Of a DNA stretch of 64,000 bases, positions 33,504-44,077 are shown piece by piece (position 1 is the stretch's first letter; every line of letters begins with the position of its first letter). Both the position numbers and the translations under genes were made by a program. The notes under the pieces were generated by a model. It did no database searches and was not told where the DNA came from. It worked only from the letters and a program-made list of their open reading frames with translations. Source of the DNA: Adineta vaga (lineage: Eukaryota; Rotifera); contig CP075496.1 of assembly GCA_021613535.1 (NCBI GenBank), forward strand, positions 372,001 to 436,000, written 5' to 3'.

Positions 33504-35835
33504 ATTTAACTAGTTTCCTAGATTTTTCTAGTTATCACAAGTTATTGTCTATTCTCTTCTATCGATATATTCAGATTTTCGATGATAATGAAAAAGGTGA
33601 ATTTAATTATGAAGCAAAATTTTCTTCATAATATGATTACTTTATTTCTTTACATCTTTCCCTCGATTCCAATTTCCAAATAGTTTTGTCTATAAGAACA
33701 TTTTCGTCTCTCTCGTTCTTCTTCTACATTGTGGACACCATGTTTTCTACTAATTAAGAAAAAATGTCCTCAACGTTAAAAATATGTTCTTATCAATGAT
33801 CCTATAGACAAATTGAAAATTTTAACATAATATATATCTCATTTATTTATCATTATATAGAAATAAAAGCAGAAGAAATACTTGTGTTTATTTGGCCTTA
33901 AAAGAAATAATTACATATATTTGACAATTCAAGTCTAATGTGAACATATAAGAGATAAACATATGCTACAATAAAATCATGAATTCATTGTTTTCTTCTT
34001 GTACAATAAGTTAGGTAATACTTGGAGTATCGCAAAAGTAATAACATTATTTTCTTTTTATTTAATAAAACATTTCTTCTTGCGTCTTTCTATAGAATAT
34101 ACATACTTATGATGACTAGTAATGATTTTAATCGATCGACGTAATAAGAATTGCTATCCTTCTTGATTCGAAAATGATTTTCTTTCACGTATGAGAACAT
34201 CAAATTAAAGTTTTTTATTAGCTTATGTTCCTAAAAATATTATGTGCGTTAATATATTACTTTTTCAGATCTGGAAATGTTCTTCTTTGCATCAAAGCAT
34301 TACTGTTTAGATGTATGCTCATTTTTTTAATCAAAAAGCTTCTTTTTCATTTTGTGATGGTATGAAGTTACAGTTGATAAAATCTGTCTATCATATGTAT
34401 TCTCATTAGAAAATGACTTCTCATATAGTTTTTCGATGTTTACAAAAGTTTTTTACATTCATCAGTCTATTTTCTTTGAAGAGTAGATCGCACTTTTTTA
34501 ACGAAGTTTGATGTTTTATCATCTACCTGTTTTGTATTCGTCAAGACTTTTTGCCGTAAATATTAAAAAAAAATTTCGATATACACTCATAAAATAGTGT
34601 TCTTCACCAATATTATTATTTTTTTAAATGTTTACAGCTATTACAGGTAAGTGTTTTGGATACGTCTTTTGTGTATTTTATATTGATATAGGAGAAAAGA
34701 ATTGTTTTTGCTATGATATTCTCAAAAACATATCCTAATATGTGATTTAGTATCAGGTAAACTTTAAAACAGATTGTGTTCTACTCTTCTACGTATATTG
34801 GAAGGTGACTCTATGGTCTTTTCAAATTCCTTTTGAATGATAAGTCAGGGCTCGAAATGGACTTATTTAGGTCCGGAGGTTGTTTCTGTTTACAACGATC
34901 TTGTCAATAGAATCAAAAGATTTCTTCACTACAATCATCTTCGTGTTTGAGAAAATGACTGGTTTTATTCCATGTTACAGCCACATTCTAGACATTGAGA
35001 TGATGTTCATGAGAGGAGATAGGTTAATTTGCCGAAATCGAAAATAAATTTCACAGTGAAAGTGACACAACAATTTTGAGATCATCCTCTCATCAGAAAG
35101 TGATATATTTTTCTTGTCAATAGGGTGTGGGTGTGGGTATATCTTCTTCACTCATATCTACACCCATCCTCAAGATGGATTTTTTAAAATTAAATGATAT
35201 ACTTCTCGCTCTATGTTTGAATTTAATTTCAGATTACTATATTTAATAGCACACACGTACCATTAATAATTAAAAACAGATCTATTCACGAAGCAACCAA
35301 ATTAAAGTGTTTATTATACGACTCAATATATTTATTCTCATCATATCAAACAACTGGTTGAATAACTAGTATGTATTCTCTCTTTCTTTTTCTCCTTCTT
35401 AAGTTTAATATTTGCAACAATAATTATCAAAACTGTCTTTTTTACATAGACTTCTATTGTATTGAACTATAATAAATGATGAGGAACTGTAGGTTTTGCT
35501 CTATTCAATATCTCTTTGTGATCTAATCAAACTTTTTCGGATTGACTGTACTACAACAGAAGTTGTAAATAATACCGATACTGTTGGCAAGAAATAGAGC
35601 GAGTTCAAACATATTCCCGTAACGTATAGTTGATGAACATCAGTTTTTATCAAATGTAGATCATTAAGAAATTTTCCTTCAATACGAATGTTTCTTCTGA
35701 TTTTGAAACGTGAAAATAAAGTACTCTTGTTTTTACCCTTTTTATATTTATACTTTTTTGTAGAAATCTTGTATACTGTCTGTTAAAACTATCAGTCTTC
35801 ATTGTAAAGTTTAATTTGATTTCATCTCATTTCTA
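33504..35835. other. 2.3-kb gene-poor stretch
   Basis: Very AT-rich. The only structured sequence seen is the hairpin at 35122-35178. The beginning of the gene that starts at 35837 is expected here, because that exon opens after an acceptor, but I could not identify its first exon. Confidence 0.5.
35122..35178. repeat. Telomere-hexamer hairpin, copy 8
   Basis: Well-preserved copy: AGGGTGTGGGTGTGGGTATA, loop TCTTCTTCACTCATA, then TCTACACCCATCCTCAAGAT followed by GG. It is 650 bp upstream of the next exon and not close to a visible gene end. Confidence 0.8.
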
Positions 35836-35836
35836 G

Positions 35837-37089
35837 TGTCAGATTTTCTACGACATATTCGTCAATGGTTAAGAAAATTCACAGAATTTATTCAAACTCT
35901 TAATCTTTTCAAATCTGTTCCACCATCAATCAATGAACATGACCTTCGAAATGAACGAATATCAACAAGATTATTTATTATTATATTATTTCTCTCGTTA
36001 ACAATTCTTCTCTTATATAATTCATTAATCAATATTACACAAACGATGAATGTAAAAACACCTAATTTTCAAGAATATTCAAATCTTTATTTAACATATT
36101 CAGAATCTTTAACTTGTTCATGTACAAAAATATCGATTAACTATGAAGAATTTCTTCATATTGATTATACATTGCATCAAGTGTGTAATAGTATATTTAT
36201 TACGCAAAAATGGATTGATTATCTCCGTTCTTCTATGTATTATGATTTTGACCTTTACTGGAGTGATGATTTTCGAGCATTGAACGTATTTTTTCAGTTG
36301 ATTCATAGAACAATCTCAAATAGTTTAAGTGAATTCTATTCACATAAATTTGTTAGTGCAATTGTTGCATCTTCGGATGTATTTCAATCACAAACTCAAA
36401 TATTAATTGATCAATTTATCTCATCAACAGAAAAAAACTTTCTTCTATCTCTCTCAATGATACGAGGTACCACACAAGGTAATGCTTTATATACTGCACA
36501 ACAAACAAATTATAATTTGTTGGGACAATCTGATAATTACGAAGTATATGTGTATCCACGTGTGTATTATGGTTGTAGTTGTGATATTTTAAGTACATGT
36601 GGTAAAGAAATACTTTTATATGCCTATTCAGAAAATGAAACAGAAACTAGTGTACCAAATTTATATATCGGATGTTATATGATTGAATCTCTTCTTCGAT
36701 CTAATCTTATACCTTTTTATAACCAAACATATATAAGAGAGCTTGAGTCATATTTTATATATGCTTTACCGATAAATGTAACAGCTCTTGATTCATCATT
36801 ACCAAGTAGATACTTTGTCAATTCAACTATACAACAAATTCTTAATGAATTAATGATAGAACAATGGAATACATCAATTACATATGAAAAATATTATAAT
36901 CAATGTCAACCATCACAATGTATTTATACTTACTCAACCAAGAATAATATTATCTATATTATTACTACATTATTTGGATTGATTGGCGGTTTAATAACTG
37001 TTTTGAAAATAATCATACCTAGTTTGGTCAAGTTTATAAGACGAAAAAAAGAGTTTCAACGGCACCACACGGTAAGATGTTTAAAATGA
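35837..37089 (+). CDS. Two-TM ectodomain protein, bdelloid family, paralogue 1
   Basis: About 417 aa in one long exon that opens directly after the acceptor CATTTCTAG (AG 35835-35836), so a short upstream exon with the start codon is missing from my view. Residues about 44-64 form a transmembrane helix (FIIILFLSLTILLLYNSLI). The ectodomain has spaced cysteines (SLTCSCTKISI, HQVCNSIF, YYGCSCDILSTCGK, GCYMIE, NQCQPSQC) and several N-glycosylation motifs. A second hydrophobic segment (YIITTLFGLIGGLITVLKII) lies near the C-terminus, followed by a basic tail. I recognise this as a family repeatedly seen in bdelloid genomes, without known function. The next gene at 37354 is a tandem paralogue. Confidence 0.7.
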
Positions 37090-37353
37090 GATTATACTGT
37101 GTTATATATTTCAGTAGAATTTGTTTTTCATTGATCTTTCTTTTCCAACGAGAACAAAGTAGCATTATGCAATGTGAATTAGAAAAGAAATCACTTAATG
37201 TACTTTTTATGATAAACATATTCAACGACTATATAATATAGATTATGTCTTAAACTTATTCTGATTACATATATATCATAGTAATAGACTTTTCTTTTTT
37301 TCTTAGTAAACACGACGAATAGACCAAATGTTAGTCTACTTTCAAAATCAAAA

Positions 37354-38589
37354 ATGTATTTCACAACATTAAATTTTTTTCAATCTGTTCCACCATCAAT
37401 CAATGAACATGATCTTCGAAATGAACGAATATCAACAAGATTATTTATTATTATCTTATTTCTTTCATTAACAATTCTTCTCTTATATAATTCATTAATC
37501 AATATTACACAAACTATTAATATAAAAACATCTAATTTTCAAGAATATTCAAATCTTTATTTAACATATTCAGAATCTTTAACATGTTCATGTACAAAAA
37601 TATCGATTAACTATGAAGAATTTCTTCGTATTGATTATACATTACATCAAGTGTGTAATAGTATATTTATTACACAAGATTGGATTGATTATCTTGATAA
37701 TAATCGTTTATATGAATATATATTTCTTGGTGATTTTCGAAGTACAGGTTCGTCAACATTTCAAGCATTGAATACACTTTGTTACATTGTTAATCGAACA
37801 ATTTCTAATAGTTTACATGAATTCTATTCAGATGAATATATTAGTGCAGTTGTTACATCTTCGGATGTATTTCAATCACAAACTCAAACATTAATTGATC
37901 AATTTATTTCATCATCGACAAGTAATTTTCTTCTTTTCTTCGATGTTATACGTAGTACAACTCAAGTCAATCGTTTAATGCCAGCATCTCAAACAAATTT
38001 CTATTTCTTTTATTTTTCGTCGACGGGATATATATTCACAACTCCATGGCAATACGGCACCTGTTACTGCGATGATTCAGCAACATGTGCAATGAATTAT
38101 CCCATCTACAACTATTACGGTAACGACACATTATTTGATGTACCAGAATTCTATCTTGGATGTTATGTTATTGAAGGACTTCTTCAGTCTACTCTCGAAT
38201 GTTTTTATAATCAAACATGTCTAAATCAAATACAATCATATATAACATATACTTCATCAATGAATATAACAGCTCTTGATTCATCATTACCGAGTAGATA
38301 CTTTGTCAATTCAACTATACAACAAATTCTTAATGAATTAATGATCGAACAATGGAATACAACCATTACATATGAAAAATATTATAATCAATGTCAACCA
38401 TCTCAGTGTACTTATGTTCATCAAAAAAAGAATAGTGTAATTTACATTGTTACTACATTACTTGGGTTAGTTGGTGGTTTAGTAACAGTTTTAAAATTTG
38501 TCTTACCACGATTAATAAAATTCCTATCATGGATTATTTCAAAACGGCAACCAAGAATAATTTCGCAAATGTCAACTATCCAGACTTAA
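37354..38589 (+). CDS. Two-TM ectodomain protein, bdelloid family, paralogue 2
   Basis: 411 aa, 264 bp downstream of paralogue 1 on the same strand. From FQSVPPSINEHDLRNER onward the N-terminal 110 residues are nearly identical to paralogue 1, as is the C-terminal block NSTIQQILNELMIEQWNT and NQCQPSQC. The central ectodomain (after IDYL) differs in length and sequence (LYEYIFLGDFRSTGSS). The membrane-proximal exon boundary of paralogue 1 is not kept: the sequence upstream of LNFFQS is unrelated, and the ATG at 37354 (MYFTT) gives a shorter N-terminus. An alternative upstream exon via acceptor TTTCTTAG at about 37306 hits stops in this frame. Likely functional membrane protein, role unknown. 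Confidence 0.68.
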   Translation: MYFTTLNFFQSVPPSINEHDLRNERISTRLFIIILFLSLTILLLYNSLINITQTINIKTSNFQEYSNLYLTYSESLTCSCTKISINYEEFLRIDYTLHQVCNSIFITQDWIDYLDNNRLYEYIFLGDFRSTGSSTFQALNTLCYIVNRTISNSLHEFYSDEYISAVVTSSDVFQSQTQTLIDQFISSSTSNFLLFFDVIRSTTQVNRLMPASQTNFYFFYFSSTGYIFTTPWQYGTCYCDDSATCAMNYPIYNYYGNDTLFDVPEFYLGCYVIEGLLQSTLECFYNQTCLNQIQSYITYTSSMNITALDSSLPSRYFVNSTIQQILNELMIEQWNTTITYEKYYNQCQPSQCTYVHQKKNSVIYIVTTLLGLVGGLVTVLKFVLPRLIKFLSWIISKRQPRIISQMSTIQT

Positions 38590-39787
38590 TTATTAATTTA
38601 TGACTATATGTACTTCAATTCAGTTACAAAAATAATGTATAAGATAAGAATTTAGCTAATTTGAAAACCTTTGTTTGCATTTGTTTCTAATTCCTACAAA
38701 GAAAAAGATTCATATCCAGAGAAAGAGAAAGTTTAGATCTTCGAAATGATAGAAGGGAAAATGTTTCATTATAATTAACTTCGATAGAACTTGAATTTGT
38801 CCATCACAATATAGTGACCTATAATCATTCTCGATTCAAATGTTATCTGAATTCTAGAGAAGTATCATTAAAGTTGAGCTTCGAAAATGTCTTAGTAATC
38901 AATCTGTCTTTGGATTTATTGACCTAGAGAGTTCGACATGTATTTACACTGAAAAAGAAAGGTTCTGTAGATTCCAATAAACTTTCAAAACCAATTTTAT
39001 GTATAATGTTATGACTTCGTTCATCATTTTTATAGTTTCTAAAGTCAATTTTACGAGTAAAACATTGGTTCATGGCGAACTGAAAGTTTTAAAATTATTT
39101 AAATTGTTTCTCATTTATATTATTTCTGTAATGAATTGTATATTTTCAAAATATGTGTCATTATATTCGAAGAATTATTTGTTGTTTCGTTTCGTTAAGT
39201 GTTGTGTTAAGTAATATTTATCAAATAAATGTCCGTCATTTTGTTGTGGTTTAGTAAAACGTTTTACAAAAATATCATTTATACAAAGAAAAAGAAACTA
39301 TAATAATGAAGTTCAATGAATGATTCATGACATCGCCTATTTTGAGAGGATGGATAGGTGTGGATTACAGTGCTCTTTTTATTTACGAATTCTTCGATTG
39401 TGAATGCGCAACAAACGTATTTCTCAACTAGTTCACAATAGTTTCGTATTTAAACTGAATAAAAAGACGTCAACAAAAGTTCATCGGGTGGGTGAGGGTA
39501 AATGCTGTATTTGTGAGTATGCTCGTTTAACTCACCCACATCCTCAAGATGAGAACAGCCATGTCCATATTTTTGTACTCTTCAATGACGTTTTCCGTCC
39601 TTCTGACTTTATGGTTGATTACATTTTGTCCAATGAAATGTTTTTTTTCGTGGTAACTCTACATCAATAAAGGTTTGACGGTGTGTTATTTGAAGAAAAG
39701 AAAAAAAACCCGACGAAGTACATAAAACATATTCATTCTTGTTAGCATTGAGTGAAATATCAAAAGTGTGAAAGAAAGAACAAAGAT
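38590..39787. other. Intergenic, hairpin repeat only
   Basis: Contains hairpin copy 9 (39484-39553). A GAGGATGGATAGGTGTGGAT word near 39346 may be a decayed half copy. No coding sequence seen. Confidence 0.5.
39484..39553. repeat. Telomere-hexamer hairpin, copy 9
   Basis: Left arm CATCGGGTGGGTGAGGGTAA, right arm TTAACTCACCCACATCCTCA followed by AGATG. The loop is about 25 bp. It lies about 235 bp before the BTB-TLDc start codon. Confidence 0.7.
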
Positions 39788-40828
39788 ATGGCTTCTTCAA
39801 CAGAAAAAATTGGTACTTTAAAAGCACAATGTGATGAATTAACAGAAATAGCTACAAAATTAAACACAACTATTAATGATGCAATAACAACAGCGTCGAA
39901 TGAATTGAAAGTAATTCTTAATAAAGTAAACGAAACAATTGACGATATAATGTCAACAGTTACAAATGATACAAATGAATGGAAACAATTGAAAATTAAT
40001 CTTGAAACAACAAAAGTTCAAGGTAAAATTATACTTGATGTTGGTGGAAAAGAATTTCCAGTAAGTACGACAACATTAAGAACGGAAGAAAATACATTTT
40101 TTACAACACTTCTTTCCGAACAATGGGAAATTGAAAAAGATAAAGACGGAAGAATTTTTATTGATCGTGATGGAAAACTTTTTGAAGAAATTTTAAAATA
40201 TATGAGAAATCCTACAAGATATGTGTTAGTGGATGAGAAAATTAGATACGATTTAATGGTCGAAGCAGAATTCTATCGATTAGATCAATTATTTTCATTA
40301 ATAAGTTATTTTTCAAAATCTTCTCTTTTAAATTTTGAACAACAAATAAAATTAAATGAATTTTATGGAAAAAGAGATCAAATTTGGAATTTAATTTATA
40401 AAGCAACCAATGATGGATTTGAAGCAACAACATTTCATAATCTTTGCAATAATCAAGGACCAACAATGACAATTATTAAATCTACAGATGGATTTTTATT
40501 TGGTGGATATATTTCACAACATTGGACTTCTGCTGGAACTTATACAAATGCACCAAATTCATTTTTATTTTTTCTTAAAAATGCAAATGGAAATTCACCA
40601 ACAAAATTTATTTATAATAACAATGGAAATGCTTTTTACAATAATGCAAGTTATGGTCCAACTTTTGGTAGTGGTCATGATTTATATATTGTCAATTTAA
40701 GTAATACAAATAAAAGTACATGTAGTTTAGGTGCAAGTTATCCGAATTCATTAAATCTCGGTGCTAATACATTTACTGGTTCAAATCAATTTCTTGTTGC
40801 TGAAATTGAAGTTTTTAAATTATCTTAA
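39788..40828 (+). CDS. BTB/POZ (KCTD-type) and TLDc domain protein
   Basis: 346 aa from ATG 39788 (MASSTEKIG); the open frame extends 12 codons further upstream, but without an ATG. Residues about 10-75 form a heptad-rich, Thr/Asn-rich helical region, probably a coiled coil. Residues about 78-175 are a KCTD-type BTB (T1) domain, with ILDVGGKEFPVSTTTLR, FIDRDGKLFEEILKYMRN and EAEFYRLDQL. The rest (about 180-346) is a TLDc domain, with FHNLCNNQGPTMTIIKS, FGGYISQHW, NSFLFFLKN and the closing GSNQFLVAEIEVFKL. BTB-TLDc combinations are known from protists and invertebrates. BTB domains assemble oligomers or cullin-3 adaptors and TLDc domains are linked to oxidative-stress protection and V-ATPase binding; the role here is inferred. 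The gene is intronless and complete. Confidence 0.88.
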   Translation: MASSTEKIGTLKAQCDELTEIATKLNTTINDAITTASNELKVILNKVNETIDDIMSTVTNDTNEWKQLKINLETTKVQGKIILDVGGKEFPVSTTTLRTEENTFFTTLLSEQWEIEKDKDGRIFIDRDGKLFEEILKYMRNPTRYVLVDEKIRYDLMVEAEFYRLDQLFSLISYFSKSSLLNFEQQIKLNEFYGKRDQIWNLIYKATNDGFEATTFHNLCNNQGPTMTIIKSTDGFLFGGYISQHWTSAGTYTNAPNSFLFFLKNANGNSPTKFIYNNNGNAFYNNASYGPTFGSGHDLYIVNLSNTNKSTCSLGASYPNSLNLGANTFTGSNQFLVAEIEVFKLS

Positions 40829-41665
40829 ATAAAAATCTTTTTCTATAAAATCAATAAAACATCAGATTGAAATCCGAATGTTTTGTATACTTCAAAAAGT
40901 CAAACTGACAACAGATTGATTTTCATCAATGTATTTAAAACATTTCATCTTAGCGCACTCTAAGGAATCATCGCTAAAGTCCTGCAGATACCCTCGTTTT
41001 GTCATATAAGTGTTTTTATGGCTTATAAGTTGTACAAATCAACAAACATTTGTAATTCACACATAAATAAGTGTGTTTCAAAAATTTTATTGATAATGAC
41101 CAGTTATGTATTCAATCATCAATATTTATTTGAATTGATACTATATATATGATTGATTGTATATTAGACAAATAGGAATAATGAGGATTAAGAATTCTTT
41201 TTATTAAGACACAAAAACGAAAAAAAAACTATCGAAAGCGAAAAAGTTCGATCTCTGTTTTTGAATCAATTGATGAAGTTAAAATGATTGAAAAGAGCAA
41301 AATCACGTGTTATTAAGAATGCATTAATTTCTTTTTATAATATAAGATACTATCTAAGGTGAAAAATATTGTTTCGTTCTCGTTTATTTTTCTTGATCGA
41401 AATTGACTAAATTAGTCACCTTTGATTTTATATTCTTCTGCATTAACACAATCATGCTTACATACTTTTTTATTTAACGAAGAAAATTTTACATGTTTTT
41501 TCCGTTTTGAAGCATAAAAATGATCGAAAAATATCATTTAATTTTAGATTGTAATTCAATTTTTATTATAAAATAATACATGGATGAACAGCATAATTTA
41601 CAAGGCATACAAAGATTTACCACTTTCCGATTAGTAATCTGTTCTTTTCTTTCTTTCTAATATAG
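40829..41665. other. Intergenic, nothing seen
   Basis: AATAAAACATC close after the stop at 40828 is a plausible polyadenylation region of the BTB-TLDc gene. The first exon(s) of the LCCL-repeat gene should lie in this stretch, but no membrane or signal exon could be identified. Confidence 0.45.
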
Positions 41666-43497
41666 ATCCTTCTATTAATGCAACTTCTCCTGTTAACCTC
41701 ATCAATTATCGAGATAAGATTGATCAAACTTTTTCTTTCTTGATTACTGGAAAAATTCAAGGATCTGTTTTTGGTACCAATATTTATACAGATGATTCGA
41801 GTATTGCTACTGCAGCTGTACATGCTGGTGTACTTTCAGTTGACGAAACCAAGACACTTTTTGTTAAAATTTTACCTGGACAACTTAACTATCAAGGTTC
41901 TACACAAAATGAAGTGACATCATCTTCATACGGAGTATGGATGGGAAGTTATATGTTTACGAATGCTTCTTTGACAACTATAACAAACCTTGTGAACTAT
42001 CGACATAAACTAAATGAAATAATTTCCATTTCTGTAACAGGATTAATAGGAGGTTCCGTGTATGGCACTAATATTTATACAGATGATTCAAATGTTGGCA
42101 CTGCAGCTGTACATGCAGGTGTTCTTTCAATTGGAGAAACAAAAACAGTTGAAGTGAGAATTTTACCTGGACAATCAAGTTATAAAGGTTCAACACAGAA
42201 TGGAGTAATATCGTCTTCGTATGGTCTGTGGTTAGGGAGTTATGTCTTCATTCAAAATATTATCAGTTCTATAACAGATTCGATGAATCTCACTCGTTTT
42301 CGAGATAAAGTTGGACAATCTTTGTATTTCTTAGTCACTGGAAATACTGGAGGGCCTGTTTACGGTACTGATATTTATACAGATGATTCAAATATCAATG
42401 CTGCTGCAGTACATGCTGGTGTCGTCAAACATGGAGAAACCAAATCAGTTATTGTGAATATTTTACCTGGCCAATCGAATTATCAAGGTTCAACAAAAAA
42501 TGGACTCACTTCTTCTTCATATGGTCAATGGCCAGTAAGCTTTAGATTTGTTAATAATATTACTACGTCTATATCAACTATTGCAAATCTTACAGATTAC
42601 CGTAATAAAGTAAATCAAACATTATCTGTATCAGTGACCGGATCGCTAGGAGGTATTATTTACGGTACAAAGATTTATACTGATGATTCCATTGTTAATA
42701 CTGCTGCTATTCATGCTGGTATTGTCAATGTTGGTGAAACAAAAACGGTTGATATAAAGATTTTATCAGGTCAAACCAGTTATCTAGGTTCAACACAGAA
42801 CGGAGTGACATCATCTTCATATGGAGCATGGGGCGGAAGTTATATGTTTACGACCAATACTATCAATTGTATTATGGCTCCAATCGATCTTATCCATTTT
42901 CGAGAGAAAACAAATCAATTGCTTTCTTTCGTAGTCACCGGAAAGAATGAAGGTTCAATTTTTGGAACAAATATTTATACAGATGATTCAAATTTAGCTG
43001 TTGCTGCAGTGCATAGTGGTATGGTAACATTTAATGAAACTAAAGTTATTATCGTACAAATTTTACCTGGACAATCATCTTATCATGGTACCGTACAAAA
43101 TAGTATAAGTTCAACATCGCATGGTCATTGGATGGGAAGTTATTCAATTGTTAGTAGTATTCCTACGTTTAAAATGGCTTTATCCAATCTTGCTAATTAT
43201 CGAGATAAAATTAATCAAATTTTATCTTTTACAGTTATCGGTGTAATAGGAGGATTAGTATGGGGTACTGACATTTATTCAGATGATTCAAATATTGCTG
43301 CTGCAGCTGTACATGCAGGTGTTGTTAAGAACAATGAAATGAAGACAATCAATGTGAAAATTCTGTCGGGACAAATGAGCTATGAGGGTAGTATTCGAAA
43401 TGGTATAACTTCTCTTTCATATGGTTCATGGTCAGGAAGTTTTGTGTTTATTGACAATACGATTGCTGATCAGATGACTTCAATCAAATCGAATTGA
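41666..43497 (+). CDS. Protein with six LCCL-like repeats lacking cysteines (5' end missing)
   Basis: The exon opens after acceptor TTCTAATATAG (AG 41664-41665) and reads to the stop at 43497, about 610 aa. Six tandem units of about 96-100 aa start near 41690, 41990, 42285, 42590, 42885 and 43190. Each has an opening such as NLVNYRHKLN, then GSVYGTNIYTDDSN, AAVHAGV, GETKTV, LPGQSSY, GSTQNGV, SSSYG and W.GSY.F. This is the LCCL fold pattern (G.V.GT..YT.DS..C.AAVHAGV..), an extracellular ligand-binding domain found in coagulation factor C and cochlin. The family cysteines are absent: positions that are normally Cys read Ala, Gly or Asn, and only one Cys occurs in the whole exon. The start codon exon is not identified. 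The gene may be secreted or membrane bound. Confidence 0.75.
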
Positions 43498-43555
43498 TTC
43501 TGAAAATAAGATGAAAGAAAAATCTTTTTAATAAAAGATCTTCCTGATCAAAACT

Positions 43556-43600
43556 ATCTTCAGGGTGTGAGTATATTTCCTTCACTCACCATCAAGATAA
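43556..43600. repeat. Telomere-hexamer hairpin, copy 10
   Basis: Short copy: TATCTTCAGGGTGTGAGTAT on the left and CTTCACTCACCATCAAGATA on the right. It starts 58 bp after the stop of the LCCL-repeat gene. Confidence 0.65.
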
Positions 43601-43610
43601 TAGAGGAATT

Positions 43611-43634
43611 TCTCTCTATCTCTCTCTCTCTCTT
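43611..43634. repeat. CT microsatellite
   Basis: About 12 CT dinucleotides with one interruption, just after hairpin copy 10. Confidence 0.85.
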
Positions 43635-43897
43635 TGGAAATAAAGTTAAGTTCATCTTATAAAAAGAGCTGACAATCTAAAATTAAAAAACTAATTGAAT
43701 GAATATCATCAATGGGTACTATCATCTGTTTACATGTAAAAAATTGATATGGTCTCCAATTTCCATTGTATTTTGTTTCGTCTCTTATTTCACGATCTGA
43801 AATCTATAAATATGCTGTCTGTCGTCCTATGTAGAAATCGATTACTGATTCAATACAGAAGATAAATCATCATCAATCTTCTGTTCCAATTAAAGAG

Positions 43898-44005
43898 ATG
43901 TGCGGCGCGTTTGGTACGATGTCAATCGTATTGTTACTTATCTTCTTAATTGTAGCATTGTTATTTGAGTCTTTGTTGTCTATTTTGTATTTCGCATTCA
44001 TTTGA
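43898..44005 (+). other. Short hydrophobic open frame
   Basis: ATG at 43898 opens a 35-codon frame that encodes one hydrophobic stretch (MSIVLLLIFLIVALLFESLL). It could be a small membrane peptide or the remnant of a transmembrane exon. It is out of frame with the next gene and has no splice signal at its end, so support is weak. Confidence 0.25.
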
Positions 44006-44077
44006 ATATACTCTTTTGTTCGATAATTTGTAGGTACAAAAAAAAAATAAGAAGAAGAGTGAACAAAATCAAATTGT

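Noticed and set aside
34630-34665. Possible 9-bp micro-exon (TTTACAG|CTATTACAG|GTAAGTG) before the two-TM paralogue
   Set aside because: Acceptor and donor motifs are good, but there is no start codon or partner exon to test the frame, and such short motifs occur by chance in AT-rich DNA.
38999-39214. Plus-strand frame of 71 codons with a hydrophobic start
   Set aside because: It has no homology that I recognise, lies in AT-rich intergenic DNA and has no splice context.
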